The translations under genes and the position numbers were made by a program. 64,000 nt of DNA from Psychrobacillus sp. FSL K6-4046 (lineage in GTDB: Bacteria; Bacillota; Bacilli; Bacillales_A; Planococcaceae). The notes beneath the pieces were generated by a model that made no database searches, was not told where the DNA came from, and saw only the letters and a list, made by a program, of their open reading frames with translations. Positions 52,399-61,470 of this stretch are shown here, in pieces (the stretch's first letter is position 1; every line of letters starts with the position of its first letter). The stretch covers positions 3,465,312-3,529,311 of the forward strand of contig NZ_CP152020.1 of the NCBI RefSeq assembly GCF_038624605.1, in the 5' to 3' direction.

Positions 52399-52698
52399 TT
52401 TTCCCATTTGCCTGTCGGGGCAGGGATAGGCGCTTGCGCTTTTCTTGGTGGCTAGCTTCAGCGCCTTGGCCCTCGGGTCAAATGGGAAAATACTGCGGTG
52501 GCTGAACAGCTGCCTCCTCGCATTTTCCCATTTGCCTGTCGGGGCAGGGATAGGCGCTTGCGCTTTTCTTGGTGGCTAGCTTCAGCGCCTTGCCCCTCGG
52601 GTCAAATGGGAAAATACTGCGGTGGCTGAACAGCTGCCTCCTCGCATTTTCCCATTTGCCTGTCGGGGCAGAGATAGGCGCTTGCGCTTTTCTTGGTG
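52399..52698 (-). repeat. Tandem array of family-2 repeat, 124-bp unit, about 2.4 copies
   Basis: Units begin TTTTCCCATTTGCCTGTCGG at 52399, 52523 and 52647, a constant 124-bp step; copies differ by a few bases only (GGCAGGGATAGG against GGCAGAGATAGG; CTTGGCCCTC against CTTGCCCCTC). Within a unit the first about 100 bp form a foldback: TTTTCCCATTTG at the start pairs with CAAATGGGAAAA. The third copy stops after about 52 bp. The 52249-52719 interval holds this array and one terminator; open frames inside it are not genes. Confidence 0.93.
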
Positions 52699-52719
52699 TC
52701 GATTTCCCAGGAAATATGT

Positions 52720-54351
52720 CTATGCTTCTATTTTCTCTTTTGACATTTCTCTCAGTAAGAATTTCTGTATCTTCCCTGATGCTGTCATTGGGTATGCATC
52801 GATGAATTCAATATATCTTGGTATTTTATGATAAGATATTTTCCCTTTACAGAATTCCTTCAAATCATCTGACGTTAGGCTTTCTCCTGTTTTTAGAATT
52901 ACCCAAGCCATTAGCTCTTCTCCGTATTTCGGGTCTGGGACACCTACAACCTGTACGTCTTGAATAGCTGGATGCTGATAAAGAAATTCTTCTACTTCTT
53001 TCGGATAAATATTCTCACCACCTCGAATTACCATATCCTTGATTCTTCCGGTTATATCGATATAGCCTTCGTCATCCATTACGGCAATATCGCCAGTGTG
53101 GAGCCAGCCGTTGTCATCTATTGTCGATTTTGTTGCTTCTTCATTTTTATAGTAGCCTTTCATCACTAAATATCCTCTTGTACATAGTTCCCCTGGTACT
53201 CCTGCAGGGGTATCTTCTCCTGTTGCCGGATCTATTATTTTCACTTCTACTCCTGGATGAGCTTTCCCAACTGAGGACACTCTTTTTTCAATTGAATCAT
53301 CTGTTTTAGTTTGCGTAATAACTGGCGAGGATTCAGTTTGTCCATAGGCAATGGTAATTTCAGTTGCACCCATGTCTTCCATCACTTTCTTCATAACTTC
53401 TATCGGACAAATAGAACCAGCCATAATTCCAGTACGTAAAGTAGATAAATCAAATTGCTTAAAATTTGGATGATTTAATTCAGCGATGAACATGGTTGGT
53501 ACCCCGTGTAAAGCAGTACATTTCTCATCCTGCACTATTTTCAACACTTTCCCTGCATCAAATTGTTCAATGATTACCATTGTGGTCCCATGTGTTACTG
53601 AAGCAATTGTTCCCATGACACAACCGAAGCAATGAAAGAAGGGTACAGGTATACAAAGACGATCATGTTCAGTTAGATGAATGTAGTCTCCTACAAGCTG
53701 ACCATTGTTAACTATATTTTTATGGGAAAGCATTACTCCCTTTGGAAATCCAGTCGTTCCAGAAGTATATTGAATATTAATGACTTCATCATTATGAGTC
53801 TCTTTCATCGCATCTTCTAAAGTTTCATCAGATACTCTTTTTGCAAATTCAACGAACTCCGACCATTTATAAATTCCTGGGTAGTCATTTTCACTCATTA
53901 CAATCACTCGTTTTAAATAGGGAAGTTTTTCAGATTGAATATTCCCTTTTTCTGCTGTATTTATTTGAGGGCAAATTGCACGAATAATGTCGAGATAAGA
54001 AGTAGTTTTAAAGGATTCACATAAAATAAGAGTAGTAGCATCTGATTGCTGTAATAGATATTCCAGTTCTTTTTCCTGATAGTTTGTATTAACCGTTACT
54101 AAAACTGCTCCCATTTTTCCAGTTGCAAATTGGCTTAATAGCCATTCCCTTTTATTGTCTGACCAAATGGCAATATGTTCTCCTTTTTGAACACCCATGC
54201 CAATAAATGCTTTAGCAAGCTCGTCAGTTTCCATATCAAACTCTTTATATGTTTTACGAATCCCATGCTCAGGGTACACATAAGCCTCTTTGTCAGGAAA
54301 CTTACTTGCGGCTTCCTTTACTATCTCCCCAATTGTTTTTTCATTTAACAA
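52720..54351 (-). CDS. AMP-binding acyl-CoA synthetase
   Basis: About 543 residues. The adenylation motif 'YTSGTTGFPKGVMLSHKNI' (about 185-203), 'YGQTESSPV', 'GYYKNEEATKSTIDDNGWLHTGD', and the C-terminal hinge and catalytic lysine region 'GRIKDMVIRGGENIYPKEVE' ... 'TASGKIQKF' are all intact. It activates a fatty or other carboxylic acid to acyl-CoA through acyl-AMP; the medium/long-chain FadD-like type is likely. GGGGAG six bases before the TTG at 54349-54351 marks the probable start; the GTG eleven codons earlier lacks a site. No beta-oxidation genes are near. Confidence 0.9.
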   Translation of the reverse strand: MLNEKTIGEIVKEAASKFPDKEAYVYPEHGIRKTYKEFDMETDELAKAFIGMGVQKGEHIAIWSDNKREWLLSQFATGKMGAVLVTVNTNYQEKELEYLLQQSDATTLILCESFKTTSYLDIIRAICPQINTAEKGNIQSEKLPYLKRVIVMSENDYPGIYKWSEFVEFAKRVSDETLEDAMKETHNDEVINIQYTSGTTGFPKGVMLSHKNIVNNGQLVGDYIHLTEHDRLCIPVPFFHCFGCVMGTIASVTHGTTMVIIEQFDAGKVLKIVQDEKCTALHGVPTMFIAELNHPNFKQFDLSTLRTGIMAGSICPIEVMKKVMEDMGATEITIAYGQTESSPVITQTKTDDSIEKRVSSVGKAHPGVEVKIIDPATGEDTPAGVPGELCTRGYLVMKGYYKNEEATKSTIDDNGWLHTGDIAVMDDEGYIDITGRIKDMVIRGGENIYPKEVEEFLYQHPAIQDVQVVGVPDPKYGEELMAWVILKTGESLTSDDLKEFCKGKISYHKIPRYIEFIDAYPMTASGKIQKFLLREMSKEKIEA

Positions 54352-54522
54352 CCCAATCTCCCCTTTCGATTGACTACTCACCAATTATATTATCATAAAA
54401 TTCTGATAGTATAAAAGGTATATAGACGTTTTATCTCTTCTTACACGATAGCTAATCTATCTATGAAATATGTCGTTGTGATACACTAATTTCAAGTATC
54501 TTACGAAAAAGAAGGCGATTAT

Positions 54523-55692
54523 ATGGAATTCAACGAAATGAAAGACAGCGTATTAAAGCAAATCTTATCTAAACAGCTGATTCAAGCAACAATAAGCCAA
54601 CCAAGGGCTAAATCTAATGAAATAAAGCGCATCAAACTAAAGCCTATTGAAATAAAAAATATGTACCACATCCAATTAGAATACCAATACGAACGTATTT
54701 TAAAGCACGAAAATATTCGAATAGAAGAATTCTCTTCAGCATGGGAAAAGTTACTGGATGACTTTCGCCAAATTCACGTTGATTTTATTGAGGAAAAGAT
54801 TCAAATACAACTTTCTAAGAAAAATAAAGTGATGTATAAAACTGAAAAAAACACTTCATTGAAACAAGTGGATTTATCTCATAATCGTAAAAAAAACTAC
54901 TTGTTAGACGAGCATACACCTTATCCTTTTTTAATCCGATTAGGAGTTCAAACTTCTGAAGGAAAAGTAAAAAAACAAAAGTACGATAAATTTAAACAAA
55001 TTAATCGTTTTATTGAGTTTATAGATGATACTTTGGCTTATTTACCAAAGGATAAAACCGTTCGCATTTTAGATTTTGGCTCTGGTAAATCCTATTTAAC
55101 GTTTGCCCTTTATCACTATTTAAAAATTGAAAAGGGATTAGACATTCGTGTTACGGGACTTGACTTAAAAAAGGAAGTAATTGAAGAATGTTCGCAAATC
55201 GCTAAAGATCTAGACTATGACGATTTGGAATTTTTAGTGGGAGATATTAATGATTATAACGACGAAACTGCCGTAGACATGGTTGTTACCTTACATGCTT
55301 GTGATGTTGCAACTGATATGGCACTTGCCCGAGCGGTTAAGTGGAATGCTAGCGTCATTTTAAGTGTGCCTTGCTGTCAGCACGAGTTAAATAGACAGCT
55401 TGATGCCCCTGGGTTAAACATTATGCTGAAGCATGGATTAATTAAAGAACGTTTTTCAGCACTTGCTACAGATTCAATACGTGCCGAAATATTGAATCTG
55501 GTAGGCTACGAGGCCCAATTAGTGGAGTTTATAGATATTGAAAATACGCCTAAAAATATTTTAATACGTGCCTATAAAACAGGTGGAAAGCCAACCCATG
55601 AACAAATAGAAGGCTATGAACAATTCAAAGAAATGCTAAACGCTCAACCATTTCTAGAAAATGAACTTAAGGAATACTTGAATATAGACTAA
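54523..55692 (+). CDS. SAM-dependent methyltransferase (Methyltransf_32 type)
   Basis: 389 residues. A poorly conserved N-terminal region (about 1-165) precedes a Rossmann methyltransferase with 'ILDFGSGKSYLTFALYHYL' (motif I, about 186), 'VTGLDLKKEVI' (acidic residue binding the ribose), and 'MVVTLHACDVATDMALARAV', then 'LSVPCCQHELN'. The 'HACD' and 'PCCQ' motifs are those of the Methyltransf_32 family, found in GSTCD- and TRM13-related proteins, so an RNA substrate is possible but unproven. GAAGGCGA precedes the ATG. A small membrane protein gene follows 25 bp later. Confidence 0.85.
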   Translation: MEFNEMKDSVLKQILSKQLIQATISQPRAKSNEIKRIKLKPIEIKNMYHIQLEYQYERILKHENIRIEEFSSAWEKLLDDFRQIHVDFIEEKIQIQLSKKNKVMYKTEKNTSLKQVDLSHNRKKNYLLDEHTPYPFLIRLGVQTSEGKVKKQKYDKFKQINRFIEFIDDTLAYLPKDKTVRILDFGSGKSYLTFALYHYLKIEKGLDIRVTGLDLKKEVIEECSQIAKDLDYDDLEFLVGDINDYNDETAVDMVVTLHACDVATDMALARAVKWNASVILSVPCCQHELNRQLDAPGLNIMLKHGLIKERFSALATDSIRAEILNLVGYEAQLVEFIDIENTPKNILIRAYKTGGKPTHEQIEGYEQFKEMLNAQPFLENELKEYLNID

Positions 55693-55717
55693 TCATGACA
55701 ATCCAAGGAGAGAACAT

Positions 55718-55984
55718 ATGAAAGATCCAACTTATCAAAAAGTGGTATATGGCATAGTAATGGCTATTGCAGTGATAATTGTTCATTTTTTAAATGTAAG
55801 GGTATATCCCCTGCATCCTATTTTCTCTATACTCATCGCTATATTAATAATTTATGTAGGCATTACTGCTGTAAAAAAGTCAGGGAAATTTGAACAGACA
55901 ATATCAAGTATGAAGTATAACTTACTAAATATGGCGGTAGTCTTCATACTATTCATCGCCTATTTCACAATCGACCCCTCTTAA
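55718..55984 (+). CDS. Small three-helix membrane protein
   Basis: 88 residues with three hydrophobic segments (about 8-26, 33-50, and 66-83) and short charged loops ('KKSGKFEQTISSMK'). I recognise no family. CAAGGAGAG precedes the ATG, and it lies 25 bp after the methyltransferase stop, so it is probably the second gene of that transcript. A family-2 repeat begins directly after the stop. Confidence 0.78.
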   Translation: MKDPTYQKVVYGIVMAIAVIIVHFLNVRVYPLHPIFSILIAILIIYVGITAVKKSGKFEQTISSMKYNLLNMAVVFILFIAYFTIDPS

Positions 55985-55985
55985 T

Positions 55986-56032
55986 AGAAAAGCGCAGTCG
56001 CCTGTTTCTGCTCCGACAGGCAAATGGGGAAA
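55986..56032 (+). repeat. Family-2 repeat, fragment
   Basis: AGAAAAGCGCAGTCGCCTG, CTGCTCCGACAGGCAAATGGGG in order. It matches the first half of 10771-10895 and begins within a few bases of a stop codon. Confidence 0.75.
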
Positions 56033-56042
56033 AGAAATTGTA

Positions 56043-56082
56043 AAAAGAGGGAACAGATACTTAGGTACCCGTTCCCTCTTTT
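56043..56082. terminator. Bidirectional terminator between 55984 and the FtsX-type permease
   Basis: AAAAGAGGGAAC/GTTCCCTCTTTT stem with a 16-nt loop between convergent genes. Its GAGGGAAC core recurs in the hairpin at 58193-58223. Confidence 0.85.
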
Positions 56083-56086
56083 GCTT

Positions 56087-57379
56087 TTATAATTCTTGTC
56101 TCAAAGCCTGTATAACGTCAATTTTAGTTGCTTTCTTTGCTGGTCTCCATCCAGAAATCATAGCTACCCCAATACTTATGCAAGACGCAATAGCTACAAG
56201 CTGCCAAGGAATTAACGAAAACGTTAAATTCATACCCGCAATACTTTCCTCCTCTAATGCCATGCCTACAACAATTGGCAAGACTAGATTAGCTAAATAA
56301 CTCACTACATAAGAAATAATTACTGCAAGCACAGTTCCAATAATACCGATCCATGCACTTTCCATGAGAAACAGTCGACGGATCAATTTTGGGCTAGCCC
56401 CAATTGCTTTCATCACTCCGATTTCTCTTGTTCTCTCTGTAACCGCCATTGTCATTGTATTAAAGATACCTATAGATGAAATTAAAACTGCAATCGTACC
56501 TACAAATATAAGTCCTATTTTAAATGCCATAAAAAATACATCTAACTGCTCCAATTGCTCGGAAACAGAGTAAACACTGTAACCCATCTCTTTAAGTTCA
56601 TCTGTTGCAGCCTTGACGTCCTCTAGACTAGCAGTAAAAACTTTCGTTTCTGTGTATAGAACCTCTTCCGGTACCTCTGCTACATTCGCTTTATAGGATG
56701 CCATTAATGTTTCCGTCCAAGATTCATCCATTAGGACAATTTTATCGACTATCCAGTCTTTTGCTGGTTGCTTAGTAACCCCTACAATTGTAAACGTCCA
56801 TTGTTCTGGAAAGGTATCCTCTTGACCATATGGCTTCATGACTAGAGTAACCTCTTTACCTAGTATGGATTCTTCATACCCTTTCGGTATTTCTCCGTCC
56901 TCTGCTGCTCCATCTTCCCAAGTCGCAAACTCTTGTTCTGTCCACAAGTTTTCTGCGAAGTGATAGCCAACAATAATTTCATTACCATCTTTAGGCATTC
57001 TACCCTCGGATAATGAAAGGTTTGAATTTGTTTCTTCTTTAAAATTCGTTAGCTTGGAGTTTCCAAAAATTGTTCTATCCTCTAATTTGAAAATAGTTTC
57101 GACGTCTATGCTAGCACGTTGAACAACTGCTCCGACCGAATCTATATTTTTTATTTCCTCATAATCGATTACGCCTTCGTTACCATACACTTCTACCTCT
57201 GTAATAGCTTGGTCCTCTAAGATTTCAGAACGCATCATATCTTGTACACCAAACCCTATAGAAGCTAGAACGATTAAAAATGCACAACCCATTGTTGCGG
57301 CAAGCACTGTCATAAATACTCGTAGTTTATTTTTCTTAATATGCTGGGATACAAATTCTAGCTGATCCTTAAATAACAT
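56087..57379 (-). CDS. ABC transporter permease, MacB/FtsX-type
   Basis: 430 residues. One N-terminal helix (about 18-40), a large extracytoplasmic domain (about 41-285, MacB_PCD-like) and three C-terminal helices form the FtsX layout, with 'MTMAVTERTREIGVMKAIGASPKLIRRLFLMESAWIG' as the coupling region. Such permeases act in efflux, lipoprotein release or sensing, rather than classical import. It overlaps the ATPase gene by eleven bases. B. subtilis YknYZ has this arrangement but with an added YknX adaptor, absent here. Substrate unknown. Confidence 0.9.
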   Translation of the reverse strand: MLFKDQLEFVSQHIKKNKLRVFMTVLAATMGCAFLIVLASIGFGVQDMMRSEILEDQAITEVEVYGNEGVIDYEEIKNIDSVGAVVQRASIDVETIFKLEDRTIFGNSKLTNFKEETNSNLSLSEGRMPKDGNEIIVGYHFAENLWTEQEFATWEDGAAEDGEIPKGYEESILGKEVTLVMKPYGQEDTFPEQWTFTIVGVTKQPAKDWIVDKIVLMDESWTETLMASYKANVAEVPEEVLYTETKVFTASLEDVKAATDELKEMGYSVYSVSEQLEQLDVFFMAFKIGLIFVGTIAVLISSIGIFNTMTMAVTERTREIGVMKAIGASPKLIRRLFLMESAWIGIIGTVLAVIISYVVSYLANLVLPIVVGMALEEESIAGMNLTFSLIPWQLVAIASCISIGVAMISGWRPAKKATKIDVIQALRQEL

Positions 57380-58067
57380 GAGACATATCCTCCTTGCTAA
57401 GTTCTCCGTCGTGCATCTTTAACTTGCGGTGTGCGATACTAGCTACCTCTTCATCATGAGTGATAATAACAAACGTAATCCCCATAGTTTGATTGAGTTC
57501 TTGAATGAGAAGTAGAATGTCCTGCTCTGTCTCTGAGTCTAGGCTACCGGTTGGCTCATCTGCCAATAAAATAGGGGGACTCGTGATTAATGCACGAGCT
57601 ATACTAACCCGCTGTTGCTGCCCACCAGACAATTCATTTGGATAATGATCGGACACAGAATCTAGACCTACCTTTTTCATAATTTGAAGGACGGTTACTT
57701 TACGTTTTTTAGCAGAAATTCCTTTCAGCTTTAATGGCAGCTCCACATTTTCAAAAGCAGTTAAACCAGGCATCAGCTGAAAGTTTTGAAAGATAAAGCC
57801 GAAATTATTTAAGCGAAAGGCTGCTCTTTCGGTTTCATTTAACTTAACAGTCTCTTGACCATTTATAAGAATAGACCCTTGTTCTGGACTCATAAAACCT
57901 GCAAGCGTGTTCAATAAAGTAGACTTACCCGAACCACTTTTCCCAACTACGGCCACAATTTCTCCTTGTTGTACGTCAAAGGAGAGATTCTTTAGTACAG
58001 GCACCTTCTTCTCTTTTCCTTTCTTTCCAATTAAAAATGTATGATTGACATTCTTTACATGTATCAT
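57369..58067 (-). CDS. ABC transporter ATP-binding protein, LolD/MacB-type
   Basis: 232 residues. Walker A 'GKSGSGKST' (about 41-49), signature 'LSGGQQQRVSIARAL' (about 143), Walker B 'ILLADEPTGSLDSETE' and H-loop 'VIITHDEEVA' are the MacB/LolD subfamily consensus, including the characteristic 'LADEPTG'. It powers the FtsX-type permease encoded by the overlapping gene downstream. AAGGGGT precedes the ATG. No two-component genes adjoin, unlike the Bce-type modules. Confidence 0.94.
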   Translation of the reverse strand: MIHVKNVNHTFLIGKKGKEKKVPVLKNLSFDVQQGEIVAVVGKSGSGKSTLLNTLAGFMSPEQGSILINGQETVKLNETERAAFRLNNFGFIFQNFQLMPGLTAFENVELPLKLKGISAKKRKVTVLQIMKKVGLDSVSDHYPNELSGGQQQRVSIARALITSPPILLADEPTGSLDSETEQDILLLIQELNQTMGITFVIITHDEEVASIAHRKLKMHDGELSKEDMSHVI

Positions 58068-58192
58068 GCAATACCCCTTCCTTATTACCTTCTATTCATT
58101 ATAGGTAACGTTTCTTAACATTCAGGAAGGATAAAAATGAAGAAATTCTTAAGAAAGACAACTAACTTCATGAATTTGGTGCAAAAAAAAAA

Positions 58193-58223
58193 TGTTCCCT
58201 CTCACTTATAGTGAGAGGGAACA
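58193..58223 (-). terminator. Terminator of the HD-GYP-fumC-PCYCGC operon
   Basis: TGTTCCCTCTCAC/GTGAGAGGGAACA perfect 13-bp stem, followed on the minus strand by nine Ts. Confidence 0.92.
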
Positions 58224-58231
58224 GTTATATT

Positions 58232-58744
58232 TTAAGAGGGCATTGGTGTGTCAGTTGGTTTTGAGTAGCCTTCTTGATAAGCCTCGTCTATGGCCTGGCG
58301 AATTTCTATAAGTGACTTACCTTCTTGAACCATGTTAATTGAGGCAACGGCAGTTTCTAAGCACGCTGCACAGCGAGTACCATGGTCATCCCATACGACT
58401 TCACCATTTTCTTTAATTTCCTGTACAAAACAGTTGAAGTTGCTTTTATGGCCTGCACTATCTCCGCAACCACAGTAACAAGGCATCCACTTGAGTACAT
58501 CATTAGCTTTTGCTGCAGCTTGATAAATCAGCTGCATATTTTCAGGCTGTTTTTCTAGAAACTTAGGAAGCACATCAGTTGAAGAAGTAGTTTCTTGAAT
58601 ATCCCCATTAGCTAAATGAGTCGTATGGTCGTGATCATGCTCCTGATGATCCACTTCTTCTGCAGCCTTGTGACTTTCTTCTTTTTGACCACAGGCAGCA
58701 AGCACCAACATTAAACAAAATAATAAAAATAGAATTTTTTTCAT
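58232..58744 (-). CDS. PCYCGC-motif lipoprotein, His-rich
   Basis: 170 residues. A signal peptide ends in a lipobox (LAAC, Cys 18). A His/Asp-rich stretch 'HQEHDHDHTTH' follows (about 33-43). The PCYCGC domain begins at about 87 ('MPCYCGCGDSAGHKSNFNCF'), with 'GTRCAACLETA' further on, giving seven cysteines in all outside the lipobox. Metal binding is likely at the cell surface; the function of this domain family is unknown. It starts eleven bases after the fumC stop, so it is probably cotranscribed with fumC and the HD-GYP gene. Confidence 0.9.
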   Translation of the reverse strand: MKKILFLLFCLMLVLAACGQKEESHKAAEEVDHQEHDHDHTTHLANGDIQETTSSTDVLPKFLEKQPENMQLIYQAAAKANDVLKWMPCYCGCGDSAGHKSNFNCFVQEIKENGEVVWDDHGTRCAACLETAVASINMVQEGKSLIEIRQAIDEAYQEGYSKPTDTPMPS

Positions 58745-58755
58745 ATATACCTCTT

Positions 58756-60132
58756 TTATATCATTTTTTCTGGTCTAACAATTTCATCAAACTTGTCAGC
58801 AGTTAGCAGCTCTAATTCGATAGCTGCTTCTTTTAGAGTTGTACCATTTTTGTGTGCATGCTTAGCAATTTTTGCAGCATTCTCATAGCCAATGTATGGA
58901 TTCAAAGCAGTTACAAGCATTAGAGAATTATTAACATGATGTTTAATTGTTTCTAAGTTTGGTTCAATCCCTACTGCACAGTTATTATTGAAGCTAATAA
59001 TGGCATCACTTAATAAGCGAACGGATTGTAAGAAGTTATGAATAATTACAGGCTTGAAGACATTTAATTGATAGTTCCCTTGGCTTGCTGCAAAACTGAT
59101 TGAAGTATCATTCCCCATAACTTGTGCTACTACCATCGTCATTGCTTCACTTTGAGTAGGATTTACTTTACCAGGCATAATAGAGCTTCCTGGTTCATTT
59201 TCCGGAATAGAGATCTCTCCGATACCAGAACGAGGACCACTTGCAAGTAAACGTACATCATTAGCAATCTTCATTAAATCAGCTGCAAGTGCCTTCACAG
59301 CACCGTGTACATAAACAACGTCATCATAGCTTGTCAAAGCATGGAATTTATTCTTAGCTGAAGTAAATTCTATTCCTAGCTCTTTAGAAATTTCTGCTGC
59401 TACTAAATCACCAAAACCTTTTGGAGCATTCAAACCGGTACCTACAGCTGTACCTCCAACTGCAAGCTCTTTCATATCTTCCACTGCTGTATTAATCATT
59501 TTAGAAGACTTTTCAAGCATTCTATGCCACCCACTGAATTCTTGGCCAAGAGACAGTGGCGTTGCATCTTGTAAATGCGTACGTCCAATTTTAATGATTT
59601 CCATAAACTGTTCAGATTTTTTACCCAACGTCTCTTTTAAAACGTCAATTGCAGGCAATAACTCTTTTTCGACTGCGAGTACTCCAGCAATATGAAGTGC
59701 AGTGGGGAAAGTATCGTTAGAGCTTTGGGATTTGTTTACATCATCATTTGGGTGAAGTCTCTCTTCACTACCTTTTTCCTCTAATAGCTGATTACCTCTA
59801 TTGGCAATGACTTCGTTAACATTCATATTAGACTGCGTACCACTACCAGTTTGCCAAACAACTAATGGAAAATGATGGTCTAGCTTTCCTGCTAGTATTT
59901 CATCAGCTGCAGCTGCGATAGCATCTTTTTTTACTTCTGATAGATTACCAAGAGAATGACTAACGATTGCCGCTGATTTCTTTAATAGAGCTAATCCATG
60001 TACTACGCCAATTGGCATTTTTTCTGTACCAATTTTAAAGTTTTCTTTAGATCTTTGTGTTTGAGCTCCCCAAAGACTATCTTGTGGAACTTTAATTTCT
60101 CCCATAGAATCACGTTCAATACGATAAGACAT
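58756..60132 (-). CDS. fumC: Class II fumarate hydratase
   Basis: 458 residues. '[14 protein letters not shown]' (about 98-111), '[22 protein letters not shown]' (about 128-150) and the superfamily signature '[11 protein letters not shown]' (about 318) are all present. It interconverts fumarate and malate in the citric acid cycle. It is oxygen-stable, unlike class I. AAAGGAGAG precedes the ATG at 60130-60132; a GTG nine codons upstream would place the site inside the gene. It lies 20 bp after the HD-GYP stop. Confidence 0.96.
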   Translation of the reverse strand: MSYRIERDSMGEIKVPQDSLWGAQTQRSKENFKIGTEKMPIGVVHGLALLKKSAAIVSHSLGNLSEVKKDAIAAAADEILAGKLDHHFPLVVWQTGSGTQSNMNVNEVIANRGNQLLEEKGSEERLHPNDDVNKSQSSNDTFPTALHIAGVLAVEKELLPAIDVLKETLGKKSEQFMEIIKIGRTHLQDATPLSLGQEFSGWHRMLEKSSKMINTAVEDMKELAVGGTAVGTGLNAPKGFGDLVAAEISKELGIEFTSAKNKFHALTSYDDVVYVHGAVKALAADLMKIANDVRLLASGPRSGIGEISIPENEPGSSIMPGKVNPTQSEAMTMVVAQVMGNDTSISFAASQGNYQLNVFKPVIIHNFLQSVRLLSDAIISFNNNCAVGIEPNLETIKHHVNNSLMLVTALNPYIGYENAAKIAKHAHKNGTTLKEAAIELELLTADKFDEIVRPEKMI

Positions 60133-60152
60133 TTTTTTCTCTCCTTTTTCAT

Positions 60153-61088
60153 TTACCACTGATTATTTTTTTCTTGCAACATTTCGAGAAATTCATCTAG
60201 CACCTTTGGATTAAATTGAGTTCCTCTACCTCTCTTTATTTCGAGGATAGCGTCTTCAAAGGTCATTGCCCCACGGTAAACCCGATTAGTGGTCATTGCA
60301 TCAAATGCATCTACAACAGAGACGATAGAAGCTTCTAAGGAAATTTCTTCCCCCATCAGTCCAAAAGGATACCCTTTTCCATCATACCTTTCATGATGCT
60401 GTTCGACAATAAAAGCAGCTTCCCGAATACAAGAAATTTCATGATTTTTCATCATTTCAGCCCCTAAAGTAGTGTGCATCTTAACTACTTTCCATTCATC
60501 TTCTGTTAGTTTTCCAGGTTTATTTAGAATCTCTATAGGAATGGCGAGCTTACCAATATCATGAAAATAGGAGCCTATACTTAACCTTCGAACTCCTTTA
60601 CTTTTTAAGTTCATTCTTTTCCAAAGTTCAATCGAATAATCTCTTATCCGTGCGCAATGATGATAAGTATAACCATCCACTTCTTGAATACGGAGAGCAT
60701 CGCGATGAATAATTCCTCTCTCCATGAAGTTTTGGGTAAAATATTTTTTAGTCATTTCTATTAAAATGTGCACTTCTTCCTTTGCCTGACAAGTAATTAG
60801 CGTATTTAGCATGACTAAATCTAGTAGATCACCTGGCCGAAGTATTTTATGTTGGTTCCAGTACACTATTTTTAAACTGCCAGCTAAAATATAATATTTT
60901 TCTACGTAATTGCTTTCATTACATGGGTTAGAATAAATCCAGGTAGTGCTTGCAGGGGTGAGTGTATAAAGCGCATAAGAAATATCGTCTGAGCTTCCAA
61001 TATAAGTTGTAATTGTTTTATCAGTAACTACCCTAGGTAGACTCTGCTTTTCTCTAATATCGTGAATTTGTTCTTTTGTAAGTATCAT
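60153..61088 (-). CDS. HD-GYP domain phosphodiesterase with cupin-like N-terminal domain
   Basis: 311 residues. The N-terminal part (about 15-115) looks like a small beta-barrel ('[31 protein letters not shown]', a cupin-style sequence). The HD-GYP domain (about 135-305) has '[10 protein letters not shown]', '[13 protein letters not shown]' (HD) and '[22 protein letters not shown]' (GYP). HD-GYP enzymes hydrolyse cyclic di-nucleotides such as c-di-GMP; activity is not proven here. GGAGGGACA precedes the ATG. It heads an operon with fumC and the PCYCGC lipoprotein. A 60-bp element also found upstream of the yhfW-like gene lies at 61151-61210. Confidence 0.9.
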   Translation of the reverse strand: MILTKEQIHDIREKQSLPRVVTDKTITTYIGSSDDISYALYTLTPASTTWIYSNPCNESNYVEKYYILAGSLKIVYWNQHKILRPGDLLDLVMLNTLITCQAKEEVHILIEMTKKYFTQNFMERGIIHRDALRIQEVDGYTYHHCARIRDYSIELWKRMNLKSKGVRRLSIGSYFHDIGKLAIPIEILNKPGKLTEDEWKVVKMHTTLGAEMMKNHEISCIREAAFIVEQHHERYDGKGYPFGLMGEEISLEASIVSVVDAFDAMTTNRVYRGAMTFEDAILEIKRGRGTQFNPKVLDEFLEMLQEKNNQW

Positions 61089-61150
61089 TGTCCCTCCACA
61101 ATTCTACAACATTCGACAATCTAACCTTAATTATACATTTAGTTAATAGT

Positions 61151-61210
61151 AGAATCAATTTCATAATTCTGAAGTTTTTATGAAACACGAACAATCAAAA
61201 AAATAATAAA
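61151..61210 (-). repeat. Family-3 upstream element, copy B
   Basis: The 61089-61470 interval carries no gene. AGAATCAATTTCATAATTC, TTTTTATG, AAACACGAACAAT and AATAATAAA are in the same order and nearly the same spacing as copy A (30192-30254). It starts about 62 bp upstream of the HD-GYP ATG. The rest of the interval holds only the terminator at 61429. Confidence 0.6.
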
Positions 61211-61428
61211 GGCATTTATATGCTTTTATTAAAAAATGATTAGAAATGAGTTTTCCAATTAATTGCCTACCGGGTCTTATGATAGGTCTTCCCTATCTCT
61301 ATGGAGTATGTATGAAATAACTATTTGTGTAAGAGATCACTTTTGAGTGTCAGCCGGTCACTACCAATTTATAAAAGAAATAACGTTCGTGTTTAATCAT
61401 GATAGGGTTCTTTATGAAAGGAAATATA

Positions 61429-61466
61429 AAAAACGGACTTCCAACTTAGGAAAGTCCGTTTTTTTA
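61429..61466 (-). terminator. Terminator of the flotillin operon
   Basis: AAACGGACTT(CC) pairs with (GG)AAAGTCCGTTT around a short loop, with T-rich flanks on both strands. It is just after the flotillin stop on the minus strand. Confidence 0.8.
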
Positions 61467-61470
61467 AATG

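Noticed and set aside
52399-52831. Possible CRISPR array or coding repeats
   Set aside because: Unit is 124 bp with no spacers of unique sequence; frames here exist only because of the tandem repetition.
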